The notes beneath the pieces were generated by a model. It was not told where the DNA came from. It saw nothing but the letters and a program-made list of their open reading frames with translations, and ran no database searches. Both the position numbers and the translations under genes were made by a program. Below are positions 30,586 to 43,672 of a stretch of 64,000 bases of DNA, piece by piece; position 1 is the stretch's first letter; each line of letters starts with the position of its first letter. This stretch comes from Streptomyces fradiae ATCC 10745 = DSM 40063. Its GTDB lineage: Bacteria; Actinomycetota; Actinomycetes; Streptomycetales; Streptomycetaceae. The stretch covers positions 978,501 through 1,042,500 of the forward strand of contig NZ_CP023696.1 of NCBI RefSeq assembly GCF_008704425.1. The letters are read 5' to 3'.

Positions 30586-30832
30586 GTGTCGTCCCAGCCC
30601 TTCCTCGTACCCGGATCGCCCCGCACACGCACTTGATCGTTTCGGGCGTTTCGCCCCCTGTGCACTCTATGAGACGGGTGCGGGCGCCCTGGACCGTATG
30701 GCCGTCTCCGCAGAGCATGCCCGGCCCGGACGACCGCCGATCCGCGCGAACGGAGTAACGTCGTGGGGTCGGGCGGGGAGTGCCGGAACCATACGGCGGC
30801 CCCGCCATCCGGAGATCAGCGAAAGGCACGAG

Positions 30833-31705
30833 GTGACGGACTCAATGACCGACATTGCACGCGTCGGAGTGGTGGGCTGCGGTCAGATGGGCGCGGGCAT
30901 CGCGGAGGTGTGTGCCCGCAGCGGCCTCGAGGTCAGGGTGGCCGAGACCACCGGCGAGGCGCTGGAGATCGGCCGTACCCGGCTGTACAACTCCCTCGAC
31001 AAGGCCGCCCAGCGCGGCAAGATCAGCGAGGAGGAGCGCGACGCGACGCTGGCCCGGCTGAGCTTCACGACCGACCTCGGGGAGTTCGCCGACCGCGACC
31101 TGGTCATTGAGGCCGTCGTGGAGAACGAGCAGATCAAGACGGAGATCTTCCAGGTCCTCGACCAGGTGGTGACCCGGCAGGACGCCATCCTGGCGTCCAA
31201 CACGTCGTCCATCCCGCTGGTGAAGCTGGCCGTGGCGACGTCCCGCCCCGACCAGGTCATCGGCATCCACTTCTTCAACCCGGCCCCGGTCCAGCAGCTC
31301 GTCGAGCTGATCCCGGCGCTCACCACGTCGGAGGGCACGATCAGCCGCTCCCAGGCCGTGGTCGAGAAGGTCCTCGGCAAGCACGCGATCCGGGCGCAGG
31401 ACCGGTCCGGCTTCGTGGTGAACGCCCTGCTGATCCCGTACCTGCTGTCGGCGATCCGGATGTTCGAGTCGGGCATCGCCAGCCGCGAGGACATCGACAA
31501 CGGCATGGAGATGGGCTGCGCCCACCCGATGGGCCCGCTGAAGCTGTCCGACCTGATCGGCCTCGACACGGTCGCCTCGGTCGCCGACTCGATGTACGCC
31601 GAGTACAAGGAGCCCCTGTACGCCGCTCCCCCGCTGCTCCAGCGGATGGTGGACGCGGGCCGGCTGGGCCGCAAGACGGGCTCCGGGTTCTACCCGTACT
31701 CCTGA
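30833..31705 (+). CDS. 3-hydroxybutyryl-CoA dehydrogenase
   Basis: About 290 residues; NAD(P)-dependent oxidation or reduction at the 3-hydroxyacyl-CoA level, in butyrate-type or polyhydroxybutyrate and fatty-acid metabolism. The Rossmann motif GVVGCGQMGAGIAEV is at the N-terminus, with ASNTSSIPL, HFFNPAPV and HPMGPLKLSDLIGLD downstream. The GTG at 30833 has AAAGG six bases upstream; ATG at 30845 (MTDIARVG) is an equally common choice in such genes. It is monocistronic here. Confidence 0.93.
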   Translation: MTDSMTDIARVGVVGCGQMGAGIAEVCARSGLEVRVAETTGEALEIGRTRLYNSLDKAAQRGKISEEERDATLARLSFTTDLGEFADRDLVIEAVVENEQIKTEIFQVLDQVVTRQDAILASNTSSIPLVKLAVATSRPDQVIGIHFFNPAPVQQLVELIPALTTSEGTISRSQAVVEKVLGKHAIRAQDRSGFVVNALLIPYLLSAIRMFESGIASREDIDNGMEMGCAHPMGPLKLSDLIGLDTVASVADSMYAEYKEPLYAAPPLLQRMVDAGRLGRKTGSGFYPYS

Positions 31706-31817
31706 GCCGCCGGGGGCGGCGCCACCGCTCCGGCACCCGTGACCTCCCCGCCCCGCCCGCCTCGGGTCCCGCACACCGCGGCCGGGCCGCCGGGGCAGCC
31801 TCCGCACCTTCCGCGTC

Positions 31818-32891
31818 CTACCGGGGGAACGGCGCGGGGCGGACCGGCCGCGCGGTGCCGGGCTGCGCCGGGACGAGGACGCGCCCGGCGGGCACCCGGT
31901 CGTTGCGTACGACGACGAAGGCGACGTCGTCGTCGAGGTGGCCGTCCGTGTGCGCGAGCAGCGCGGCGCGGACCTCCTCGACGAGCGCGGCCGGCGACCG
32001 GGGCACCCGTCCCGCGGCCCGGCCGAGCACCTCCTCCAGCGGGAAGAAGCGCCCGCCGGCGTCCCGCGCCTCCGCCGCGCCGTCCGTGTGGAGGAAGAGC
32101 GCCTCGCCGGGCAGCAGCCGGTCGCACCGCCGGACGGGCAGGGTGTCCGGCAGCGGGAAGGCGCCGAGCGGCGGCAGCGGCACCCCGGTGGCGAGCGGCT
32201 CGGCGTCATGGCCGATCCGGTAGGGCCAGGGGTGGCCGCAGTTGAGGACCAGCACGTCGCCGTTGCGGTGGATGTCCAGCAGCAGGACGGTGACGAAGTC
32301 CTCGGCCGAGCCGCCCGGTCCGGCCTGCTGCGCCCCCTCGTCGCGGGGCGGCTCCCCCAGGTACCGCTGGAGGGCACGGTCGAGGCGCCGCAGCAGTCCG
32401 CCGAGCCCCGGCTCCTCGTACGCCGCCTCGCGGAAGCTGCCCAGGACCGCGGCGACCGCGCCGAGCGCCGCCAGCCCGTGGCCGCGCACGTCGCCGATGA
32501 TCACCCGCACCCCGTACGGGGTGGACACCACCTCGTAGAGGTCGCCGCCGACCACGGCGCCCCGTACGGCGGGCAGCTGCGTCCCGGCGAGGGCGAGCCC
32601 GTCGAGCCGGGGCGGCAGCGGCCGCAGCAGGACGCGCTGGGCGGCCTGCGCGATGGCCTCGATCTGCCGCAGCTCGCGGCGCAGACCCCGGCAGATGCCG
32701 ACCACGAGGCCCGTGCCGACGGCGAAGAAGACGGCACTGGTGGCGATCCGCGTCGCCATGTCGTCCTGCCGCGCCAGCGGGCAGGTCAGCTTCCACGTCA
32801 CGGCGACGGCTCCCCACAGCGTCGGCAGGGCCAGGGGGGCGAGCGAACCGGCGCCACGCCGCCGGGGCCTGCGGGACCACCTACGGATCAT
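31818..32891 (-). CDS. Membrane-anchored PP2C-type (SpoIIE-like) serine/threonine phosphatase
   Basis: 357 residues. Two membrane segments lie near residues 20-37 and 48-66, followed by a short linker helix and the PP2C/SpoIIE catalytic domain. The metal-binding motifs are present as VVGGDLYEV, IIGDVRGHGLAAL, LFLHTDGAAEAR and LDDDVAFVVVRN. Such phosphatases usually act on anti-anti-sigma factors. No anti-sigma or STAS gene is adjacent. Two strong inverted repeats lie just upstream. Confidence 0.92.
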   Translation of the reverse strand: MIRRWSRRPRRRGAGSLAPLALPTLWGAVAVTWKLTCPLARQDDMATRIATSAVFFAVGTGLVVGICRGLRRELRQIEAIAQAAQRVLLRPLPPRLDGLALAGTQLPAVRGAVVGGDLYEVVSTPYGVRVIIGDVRGHGLAALGAVAAVLGSFREAAYEEPGLGGLLRRLDRALQRYLGEPPRDEGAQQAGPGGSAEDFVTVLLLDIHRNGDVLVLNCGHPWPYRIGHDAEPLATGVPLPPLGAFPLPDTLPVRRCDRLLPGEALFLHTDGAAEARDAGGRFFPLEEVLGRAAGRVPRSPAALVEEVRAALLAHTDGHLDDDVAFVVVRNDRVPAGRVLVPAQPGTARPVRPAPFPR

Positions 32892-32925
32892 GCGGACCGC
32901 CCTTCTTCAGGCCCCTTGTCGCGGT

Positions 32926-32994
32926 CGGGACGATTCTGTCGATCGTCCCGTCTCGCGGGGAACGTCCACCAGGCTTCTCACTCGAATGAGTGAG
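32926..32994. promoter_or_regulatory. Two inverted repeats upstream of the PP2C phosphatase gene
   Basis: Arms CGGGACGAT / ATCGTCCCG at 32926-32934 and 32942-32950 (seven-base centre), and CTCACTC-GAAT-GAGTGAG at 32977-32994. They lie 35 and 86 bases upstream of the phosphatase start and suit operators of dimeric regulators. Neither matches a site I can name. Confidence 0.5.
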
Positions 32995-33113
32995 CAACCC
33001 CGTGGACGCCCTCGGCCCCCGCCTCCGGCACCGGAAGGGCCGCGGCCAGGGGCGGACGGCCTTCGGGGCGGGGCCGGGGACCGGGGCCGGGGACGGGGCG
33101 GGAGGCACGCGGA

Positions 33114-33143
33114 AGGGGCGCGTCCGGGATGGGACGCGCCCCT
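33114..33143. terminator. Hairpin in the gap downstream of pheT
   Basis: Arms AGGGGCGCGTCC (33114-33125) and GGACGCGCCCCT (33132-33143) with a six-base loop. It is the strongest hairpin in the gap and lies about 230 bases after the pheT stop. Confidence 0.65.
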
Positions 33144-33370
33144 CACACCTCAGGGCCGGAGACCGGTCGGCGGCCCCGCGCGGGGTGCCGGACGGCCGCA
33201 CGAGGCGGCCCCGCGGCACCCCGCGGCACCCGGCACCTCGCACGAACCGGGCCCCCGGCCCGCCGAGGACCGAGGCCCCCGCCGAGACCGCCACCCCCGC
33301 CGGGGTGTCCCGTGGGACCCGCGCCCCCGGCGGGAGGCGGGCGCCGGCCGGTCGTCCCCCGCGCGGCCCG

Positions 33371-35898
33371 TCAGGCGCCGCGCAGTACCGCCCCGGTGCG
33401 CTCGGCGGCCAGCGCCACCGCGGCGTCGCGGGCGGCCGTGGCCTCCTCGACGGTCAGCGTGCGGTCGGCGGCGCGGAAGCGCAGTGCGTACGCCAGGGAC
33501 TTCCTGCCCTCGCCGATCTGCTCGCCGGTGAACGTGTCGAACAGCCGGATGGACTCCAGCAGGTCGCCGGCGCCCTCGCGGAGCACCCGCTCCACCTCGG
33601 CGGCCGGCACGCCCTGGTCGACGACGAGCGCGACGTCCTGCGTGGCCACCGGGAAGGTGGAGATGCGCGGGGCGGCCACCGGACCGGCGGAGGCCCGCTC
33701 GACCAGGTCGAGGTCGAGCTCCATGGCGCAGGTGCGCGCGGGCACGCCGAACGCCTTGACGACGCGCGGGTGCAGCTCGCCGGCGTGGCCGACGATCCGC
33801 TCGGCGCCGTCCACGACGACGGCCAGCTCGGCGCAGCGGCCCGGGTGCCACGGGCCGTACCGGCCCTGGCGGACGATCAGCTCGGCACCGGCCTCGCGGG
33901 CGACGGTCCGGGCGGCCTCGACCGCGTCGGCCCAGTCGGCCGGGCGGCCCTTGCCCCACCAGCCGGCCTGCTCGCGCGCCCCGGCGAGGACCACGGCGGC
34001 GTGCCGGGGCTGCTCGGGCAGGACGGCGTCGACCCCGGCCAGTTCCGCGTCGGTCGGGCGGCGGTCGACGGGCAGCCGCACCGCGACGCCGGGCTCGGCG
34101 GCCGGGTGGAAGACGAGGCCGGTCTCGAAGAGGGCCAGGTCGTGGCTGCCGCGGCCGTCGTTGCGGCGCAGCGCGGCGAGGAGGCCGGGCAGCAGCGTGG
34201 TGCGCAGCGCGGGCTCCTCGTCGGAGAGCGGGTTGACGAGCCGGACGACCCGGCGTGCGGGGTCGTCGGCCGGGAGGTCGAGCTGGTCGAAGACCTGCTC
34301 GCCGACGAAGGGGTAGTTCAGCGCCTCGACGTACCCGGCGCCGGCCAGGGCCCGGCCCACGCGGCGGTGGGTGCGCTGGCGCTCGGTGAGCCCGCGGCCG
34401 GCGGGCGGCCTGGGCAGGGTGGAGGGGAGGTTCTCGTACCCCTCCAGCCGGATGACCTCCTCGGCGAGGTCGTTCGGCGCGGCGAGGTCGGGACGCCAGG
34501 ACGGGACGGTGACGACCAGCTCGTCCTGCCCGTACACGTCGCAGCCGATCTCCTGGAGGCGGCGGACGACGGTCTCGCGGCCGTAGGAGACACCCGCGAC
34601 GCGGTCCGGGTGGTCGGCGTGCATCGCGACCGTGCGCGGGGCGGCCGGGGCGACGATCTCGGTGACGCCGGCCTCGGCCGTGCCGCCCGCGAGGAGGACC
34701 AGCAGGTCGACCGTGCGCTGCGCGGCGGCGGCCGCGGCCTGCGGGTCGACGCCCCGCTCGAAGCGCCGGGACGCCTCGGAGGAGAGCTTGTGGCGGCGGG
34801 CCGTGCGGGCGACGGAGATCGCGTCGAAGTGCGCGGCCTCGATGACGACCTCGGTGGTGCCCTGGACCTGGCCGGTCTCCGGGTCGGCGACCGCGTCGGC
34901 GATCTCGGTGTCGGCGCCGCCCATGACTCCGGCGATGCCGATGGGGCCCCGGCTGTCGGTGATGACGAGGTCGGCCGGGTCGAGGGCGCGGACGGTGCCG
35001 TCGAGGGTGGTGATCTTCTCGCCGGGCTCGGCCCGGCGCACGCCGATCGGGCCGTCGAGACGGGCGCGGTCGTAGGCGTGGAGCGGCTGGCCCAGTTCGA
35101 GCATCACGTAGTTGGTGACGTCGACGGCGAGGGAGACCGGGCGCATGCCGGCCTTCTGCAGGCGGCGCTGGAGCCAGATCGGCGAGCGGGCCTCGGGGTC
35201 GAGCCCGACGACGGTGCGCGCGGTGAAGCGGGAGCAGCCGACGGGGTCGGTGACCTGGACCGGGTAGCCGTACGAGTTCGGCGCGGGCACGTCGAGGAGG
35301 GCCGGGTCGCGCAGCGGCAGTCCGTACGCGATGGCGGCCTCGCGGGCGACGCCGCGCATCGACAGGCAGTAGCCGCGGTCGGGTGTGACGGCGATGTCCA
35401 GGACCTCGTCGTACAGCTCCAGCAGGGCGGCGGCGTCGGTGCCGACCTCGTGCTCGGGCGGCAGGACGATGATGCCCTTGGTGCCGTCGTCGCCCATGCC
35501 CAGCTCGTCGGAGGAGCAGATCATGCCGCGCGACATCCGGCCGTACGTCTTGCGCTCGCCGATGCGGAAGTCGCCGGGCAGGACGGCGCCGGGGAGCGCC
35601 ACGACGACCTTGTCGCCCTCGGCGAAGTTCCGGGCGCCGCAGATGATCTCCTGCGGCTCGCCGGTGCCGTTGGCGGTGCCGACGTCGACGGTGCAGAAGC
35701 GGATCGGCTTCTTGAAGTCGGTCAGCTCCTCGATGGTGAGGACCCGGCCCACCACGAGGGGGCCGGTGAGGCCGGCGCCGAGCCGCTCGACGGTCTCGAC
35801 CTCCAGCCCGGCCGAAACCAGCTTGGCCTGTACGTCACGGCCGGTCTCCGTCGCCGGCAGGTCGACGTACTCCCGCAGCCACGAAAGCGGGACCCGCA

Positions 35899-35899
<1 letters not shown>
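33371..35899 (-). CDS. pheT: Phenylalanyl-tRNA synthetase beta subunit
   Basis: 842 residues, full length for bacterial PheT; forms the alpha2-beta2 synthetase with PheS. In order: N-terminal [15 protein letters not shown], tRNA-binding (EMAP-like) domain at about 40-150, B3/B4 editing domain at about 210-370 ([19 protein letters not shown]), B5 domain ([17 protein letters not shown] precedes it), catalytic-like domain, and C-terminal FDX-ACB domain at about 750-840 ([17 protein letters not shown]). The ATG overlaps the pheS stop by one base, so translation is coupled. Confidence 0.98.
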
Positions 35900-38290
<2,391 letters not shown>

Positions 38291-38342
38291 CCCCGTACCC
38301 CCATCCCTCGGTGTCGCGGCGGGCTCCGAGCCCGTCACCCTA

Positions 38343-39200
<858 letters not shown>

Positions 39201-39258
39201 GGTGCTCGGCGGCTCTTTCTGGCGGCGGGGCCGGGGAGGTGGCGGTACGGCGAACGCG

Positions 39259-39291
39259 CCGGACCCGCAGGCGCGCGGCCTGCGGGTCCGG
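39259..39291. terminator. Hairpin terminator downstream of rplT
   Basis: Perfect 14-bp arms (39259-39272 and 39278-39291) around GCGCG, 24 bases after the rplT stop. It should end most infC-rpmI-rplT transcripts. Confidence 0.88.
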
Positions 39292-39315
39292 TCGGAAGGA
39301 TCGGCGGCCTGGGGA

Positions 39316-39702
39316 TCAGGCGGCGGCCTTCGGGGCGTTGACGTCGCTCGGGAGGGCCTTCTGGGCGACCTCGACGAGGGCGGCGAACGCGTTCGCGTCG
39401 TTGACCGCGAGCTCGGCCAGGATCTTGCGGTCCACCTCGACGTTGGCGGCCTTCAGACCCTGGATGAAGCGGTTGTAGGTGATGCCGTTGGCGCGGGCGG
39501 CGGCGTTGATGCGCTGGATCCACAGCTGGCGGAAGTCACCCTTGCGCTTCTTGCGGTCGTTGTAGTTGTAGACCAGCGAGTGGGTGACCTGCTCCTTGGC
39601 CTTGCGGTACAGGCGCGAGCGCTGGCCGCGGTAGCCGCTGGCCTGCTCGAGGATCGCACGGCGCTTCTTGTGAGCGTTGACTGCGCGCTTGACGCGTGCC
39701 AC
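39316..39702 (-). CDS. rplT: 50S ribosomal protein L20
   Basis: 128 residues, standard length. Typical segments are [56 protein letters not shown] and [12 protein letters not shown]. Early 23S rRNA-binding assembly protein and, in many bacteria, an autogenous repressor of this operon. It lies 95 bases after rpmI. Confidence 0.98.
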   Translation of the reverse strand: MARVKRAVNAHKKRRAILEQASGYRGQRSRLYRKAKEQVTHSLVYNYNDRKKRKGDFRQLWIQRINAAARANGITYNRFIQGLKAANVEVDRKILAELAVNDANAFAALVEVAQKALPSDVNAPKAAA

Positions 39703-39797
39703 TTGTTAACTCCTTGTAGCGGGGCCGCGGGGGTGCTCACACGGCCCGGAAACGATTGGGTCCCGGCTTTCGGGGGCTTCGGATCAGGCGATCGGGG

Positions 39798-39992
39798 TCA
39801 GATGCCCAGCATCTTCTTGATCTTGGCGCTGTCACCCGGGGCCATCTCGGCGTTGCCAGTGAGGCGGCGCGTCAGCTTGGACGACTTGTGCTCGAGCAGG
39901 TGGCGCTTGCCGGCGCGCTCGCGGAGCACCTTGCCCGAGCCGGTGATCTTGAAGCGCTTCTTGGCACCGCTGTGCGTCTTGTTCTTCGGCAT
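39798..39992 (-). CDS. rpmI: 50S ribosomal protein L35
   Basis: 64 residues, standard length, very basic: [20 protein letters not shown], then [19 protein letters not shown]. Second gene of the infC-rpmI-rplT operon, 119 bases downstream of infC. Confidence 0.98.
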   Translation of the reverse strand: MPKNKTHSGAKKRFKITGSGKVLRERAGKRHLLEHKSSKLTRRLTGNAEMAPGDSAKIKKMLGI

Positions 39993-40111
39993 AGCGCCGT
40001 TATCTCCTCGTCAGTGGCGCTCCCAGCCGGTCCGGGGACCGGCGCGCGGGAGCGTCAGATGGATCGATTTCGAGTCTCGGGCGGTGTTGCCCGGGACACG
40101 GCCTGGGGAGG

Positions 40112-40753
40112 CTACTGGGCGGACGGGTCCGCCTGGACGGGCTGCTCCGCCTGAGCGGGCTGGTCCGCCTGTGCGGGCTGGCCCTGGCGCTCCGCCTTGC
40201 GGGCGGCCTGCGCCTCGCGGGCCTCGGCCATGGCCTCGGTCTTCTTCTTGTGCGGACCGAGAACCATGATCATGTTGCGGCCGTCCTGCTTCGGGTTCGA
40301 CTCGACGAAACCGAGGTCCTGGACGTCCTCCGCGAGCCGCTGCAGCAGCCGGTAGCCGAGCTCCGGCCGGGACTGCTCGCGACCACGGAACATGATCGTG
40401 ATCTTGACCTTGTCACCCTGCTTGAGGAACCGGACGACGTGACCCTTCTTGGTGTCGTAGTCGTGCGGGTCGATCTTCGGCCGGAGCTTCATCTCCTTGA
40501 TGACCGTGTGCGCCTGGTTCTTGCGCGCCTCACGGGCCTTCATGGCCGACTCGTACTTGAACTTGCCGTAGTCCATGAGCTTGCACACGGGCGGGCGGGC
40601 GTTCGCCGCGACCTCGACGAGGTCGAGGTCGTACTCCTGGGCAAGCTCCAGGGCCTTGGCAAGCGGAACGATTCCGACCTGCTCGCCGCTGGGACCGACA
40701 AGTCGCACCTCGGGAACGCGAATCCGGTCGTTGATGCGGGGCTCGGCGCTGAT
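40112..40753 (-). CDS. infC: Translation initiation factor IF-3 (rare ATC start)
   Basis: 213 residues. The N-terminal domain begins [20 protein letters not shown], followed by the linker [24 protein letters not shown] and the C-terminal domain ([22 protein letters not shown] ... [11 protein letters not shown]). An unusual Gln/Ala/Pro-rich tail (about 190-213) contains [14 protein letters not shown]. No ATG, GTG or TTG lies where homologues start. The ATC at 40751-40753 is preceded at four bases by GAGGAGG, so I infer the non-canonical start known for infC, which lets IF-3 limit its own synthesis. Confidence 0.93.
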   Translation of the reverse strand: MSAEPRINDRIRVPEVRLVGPSGEQVGIVPLAKALELAQEYDLDLVEVAANARPPVCKLMDYGKFKYESAMKAREARKNQAHTVIKEMKLRPKIDPHDYDTKKGHVVRFLKQGDKVKITIMFRGREQSRPELGYRLLQRLAEDVQDLGFVESNPKQDGRNMIMVLGPHKKKTEAMAEAREAQAARKAERQGQPAQADQPAQAEQPVQADPSAQ

Positions 40754-40836
40754 GGATCCTCCTCGGTAGCACCACGCGACCGCCTGGCGGACGGACGCGT
40801 AACGTCTGTTCTGTGAGACCAACCGCGCCGGCGCAT

Positions 40837-40868
40837 AGAAAATGCCCCGGACGGGACACAGGCGGGGC
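40837..40868 (-). promoter_or_regulatory. Attenuator-like hairpin in the infC leader
   Basis: On the minus strand GCCCCG (40863-40868) can pair with CGGGGC (40844-40849), immediately followed by ATTTTCT (40837-40843), a T-rich run that stands out in this G/C-rich DNA. It lies about 85-115 bases before the infC start. The arrangement is that of an intrinsic terminator inside a leader, suggesting regulated read-through into the IF-3/L35/L20 operon. Confidence 0.6.
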
Positions 40869-41131
40869 TCCTGGTGATACCGGAGCACCGCCACGGCGAA
40901 CCGCGGGGCGCTGTCATCGGGCGGGTCCATCGTCCGTACGGAACGATGGGCGCCGCCTGACCGGTGACCCGCCGTCCCGGAGGACGGCCAGGTGGGAGAC
41001 GGAGCCTCCACTTGTGGGCCGGAGCTCACAGGCTCCAGCCGGTCGTCACACCAGGCTACCAGCCCGCGGCCGATGCGCCCAACCGGGCGGGCGGCGCGGG
41101 AGGGCTGCCGGGACCGCCTATCGTGTGGGGC

Positions 41132-41494
41132 ATGAGTGACGCCACGTCCCCCGAGCCCGCGCCCGACTTCGACGCCATGACCCGCGACATCGCGGAGGTC
41201 CCCGCGGTCGAGGTGATCGTCACGGTCGCCGTGAACCTGATGAGCGCCGCGGCCGTGAAGCTCGGGCTGACCGAGGAGGGCGACGCCTACAAGGACCTGG
41301 ACGAGGCCCGCAAGCTCGTGCACGCGCTGGCGGGACTGCTGGACGCCGGGGCGACGGAGATCAGCTCCTTCCACGCGGCGCCGCTGCGGGACGGCCTGAA
41401 GTCCCTGCAGCTCGCGTTCCGCGAGGCGTCGCTGGTGCCGGACGAGCCGGGCCAGGGCCCGGGCGAGAAGTACACGGGCCCGGTCTACGGCTGA
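41132..41494 (+). CDS. DUF1844 family protein
   Basis: 120 residues. The DUF1844 core is [42 protein letters not shown], mostly helical, small and cytoplasmic. Function unknown; it is often found beside infC in actinobacteria. A -10-like TATCGT (41119-41124) lies seven bases before the ATG, consistent with leaderless transcription. It is divergent from infC. Confidence 0.85.
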   Translation: MSDATSPEPAPDFDAMTRDIAEVPAVEVIVTVAVNLMSAAAVKLGLTEEGDAYKDLDEARKLVHALAGLLDAGATEISSFHAAPLRDGLKSLQLAFREASLVPDEPGQGPGEKYTGPVYG

Positions 41495-41543
41495 CCCGGC
41501 CCCTCCTTCCCGCTCCTCGTCCTCTTCGCCGTTCCCCTCGTTC

Positions 41544-42290
41544 TCACTCCCGTACGTGCTCCCGCACGTAGAAGGGCTCGCCCGGCGGGGCGGCCTCGGC
41601 CGGCAGCAGCGCCAGGTCGAGGCCCCGCACCAGGCGGGCCCTCAGCGTTTCGTCGGCCGCCATGGCCGTCGCCACCCGGCGGGCCGCCTCGGCGGGGGCC
41701 GTGTCCGGCGCGAGGACCAGGGCGAGGGTGCCGTCCGCGGTGGCGCTCCGGGCCAGGTGGGCGCGGAGCACCGCCGGTTCGGCGGCGACGGCCGCCCGGA
41801 CGGCGCCGGTGACGGCGGGGTCCGCCAGGGGGTCGGTGCTGGTGCGGCCCTCGGCGAGGGCCAGCAGCGACCGGCCGGTCAGCTCGAACGGCACGGGGCC
41901 TGCCATGTCGAGGACGAGCGTGTCCGCCTTCTCGTGCGCCACCGCCTGGAGCGCCTGCCGGAGCGGTACGGCGACGGGGCGGGCCGCCGGGTCCCAGCGG
42001 GCGAGCGTCTCGGTGGACGTGAACGCGGGGAGCGCGCGGCGGTCCCCCGCGGTGAGGGTCGGGACGGCCATGTCGCTGGTCTTCTCGCGGCGCAGGCCGT
42101 TCTCGTCCTCCTCGACCTCGCCGAGCACGGCCACGACGGGGACGAGGAGGCGGGCCTCCGTGAGGGCCTCCAGCACGCGCGGCTCGGCGCCGCGGTCCTC
42201 GGCCCAGGCCGCGAGGGCCTCGGCGAGTCTCGGGTCGGCGGAGCCGTCGTCGTCGGAGAAGCCGGGGTCGGGGATGTTCTTGAGCGCCAC
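41544..42290 (-). CDS. SseB-family protein
   Basis: 248 residues without membrane segments. SseB-like features are [44 protein letters not shown] and [11 protein letters not shown]. The family's biochemical role is unknown; enhanced-serine-sensitivity proteins are the name-givers. The GTG at 42290 has a -10-like TAGGCT (complement of 42298-42303) seven bases upstream, so the transcript may be leaderless and the upstream part of the frame is not translated. Confidence 0.85.
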   Translation of the reverse strand: MALKNIPDPGFSDDDGSADPRLAEALAAWAEDRGAEPRVLEALTEARLLVPVVAVLGEVEEDENGLRREKTSDMAVPTLTAGDRRALPAFTSTETLARWDPAARPVAVPLRQALQAVAHEKADTLVLDMAGPVPFELTGRSLLALAEGRTSTDPLADPAVTGAVRAAVAAEPAVLRAHLARSATADGTLALVLAPDTAPAEAARRVATAMAADETLRARLVRGLDLALLPAEAAPPGEPFYVREHVRE

Positions 42291-42379
42291 GCACCCGAGC
42301 CTATCGGGGTGCCACACCGGCTCCGTACGGCGGCCTCGCTCCCGGCGGGGGTGGGGGTGGGCGGGCCGGCCGGGGCCGG

Positions 42380-43672
42380 TCAGGCGGGGCGGCGGGCGGT
42401 GCGCCAGAGGGCGGCGGCGGTGACGACGAGGAGGGCGCCGGCTCCCGCCGTGACCGGGGCCACGAGGCCGGCGGGGTCCTCCTCGTCGGGTTCGCGGCGC
42501 GGGCCCGGCCCGAAGAACTCGCGGACGTAGCCGGCCGTGGCCGCCTTGGGGTCCGCGGGGCGCAGGCGGGCGCCGGCATCGATCGCGGCGGCCGGGTCGA
42601 CCGTACCGTGCCCCTTGTCGTCGTCGCGCCCTCCGTCGGGCGCGTCGCGGGCGGTGTCGACCAGCACCTGCTTGACCTGGGCCGGCGTGAGGCCGGGGTG
42701 GGCGGCGCGGACCAGGGCAGCGGAGCCGGAGACGAACGCCGCCGCGGCGCTGGTGCCCCAGCCCTCGTAGTACTTGCGGTCCGGGTCGGCGATGACCACG
42801 TCCACGCCGGGCGCGCTGACCGTGGCGTACCAGCGGCTGGTGGAGAAGGAGGCGTGGGTGCCGAACCGGTCGACGGCGGTCACGGCGATCACGCCGGGGT
42901 AGGCGGCGGGGTACGAGACGCGGTCGCCCTTCTCACCTCCGTTCCCGGCCGACGCGACGACCACCGCGCCCTTGGCGAGGGCGTACTGGACGGCCGCGTC
43001 CTCGGCGGCCTCCGGGTGGGCGGCCTCGCTGTCGTCGCCGAGGGACAGGTTGATCACGTCGGCGCCCTGGTCGGCGGCCCAGCGGATGCCCTGCGCGAGG
43101 GCGCTGCCGCGGGTGTTGCGGGCACGGGCGCGGGACTTGTCGGCGCCTTCGAGGATGACGCGTACGGGCAGGATCCTCGCCTCGGGGGCGACTCCGACGA
43201 CCCCGTCGCCGTTGCCGGGGCCGTGTCCGTGGCCGGCGATGATGCCGGCCATCGCGGTGCCGTGGCGGGCCCACGCGCGGTCGCCGCGCCGGGCGCCGAA
43301 GCCGATGAAGTCCTTGCCGGGCAGGACGTTCCCGACCAGGTCGGGGTGGGTCTCGTCGACGCCCGTGTCGAGGACGGCGACCGTGACGCCGGCGCCCTTG
43401 GTGGTGTTCCAGGCACGGTCGGCGTTGATCGCCTCGTTGCCCCACTGCCGGGCGCGGATGCCGTCCGCGGCGGCGGGGGCGGCGGGCAGGAGGGCGAGCG
43501 CGGCGGCCAGCAGCCCGGCGAGGAGCACGCGTACGGCGGGGCGGGGGGCGGGGGTGGCCGCGGGGATCCGGGACGCGGTGCCGGCGGTGGTGCGGCGCGG
43601 GGCCGTGCGGTGGGGGGCGGTCGCCGCCGAGTCGGTGGGGGCGGCCGACGGGTGGGTGGGGGTGTGCTTCAT
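42380..43672 (-). CDS. Type VII secretion-associated serine protease (mycosin-like, S8)
   Basis: 430 residues. A basic N-terminus and a hydrophobic export signal (about 47-70) precede a subtilisin domain with catalytic Asp102 (VAVLDTGVDETHPDL), His137 (RHGTAMAGIIAG), oxyanion Asn (ASAGNGGEK) and Ser308 (GTSAAAAFVSG). A C-terminal membrane segment (about 403-423) with a short basic tail anchors it, as in MycP. In ESX systems mycosin stabilises the secretion complex. No other ESX gene lies in the window. Its ATG overlaps the stop of the preceding membrane-protein gene by four bases, so the two are functionally linked. Confidence 0.9.
   Translation of the reverse strand: MKHTPTHPSAAPTDSAATAPHRTAPRRTTAGTASRIPAATPAPRPAVRVLLAGLLAAALALLPAAPAAADGIRARQWGNEAINADRAWNTTKGAGVTVAVLDTGVDETHPDLVGNVLPGKDFIGFGARRGDRAWARHGTAMAGIIAGHGHGPGNGDGVVGVAPEARILPVRVILEGADKSRARARNTRGSALAQGIRWAADQGADVINLSLGDDSEAAHPEAAEDAAVQYALAKGAVVVASAGNGGEKGDRVSYPAAYPGVIAVTAVDRFGTHASFSTSRWYATVSAPGVDVVIADPDRKYYEGWGTSAAAAFVSGSAALVRAAHPGLTPAQVKQVLVDTARDAPDGGRDDDKGHGTVDPAAAIDAGARLRPADPKAATAGYVREFFGPGPRREPDEEDPAGLVAPVTAGAGALLVVTAAALWRTARRPA

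Larger units (their letters stand above)
32892..33370. other. Gene-free stretch between the PP2C phosphatase and pheT genes
   Basis: Holds the phosphatase promoter region with two inverted repeats (described separately) and, beyond 33114, the hairpin next to the pheT 3' end. The rest, around 33144-33370, is G/C-rich without a credible coding frame. Confidence 0.5.
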
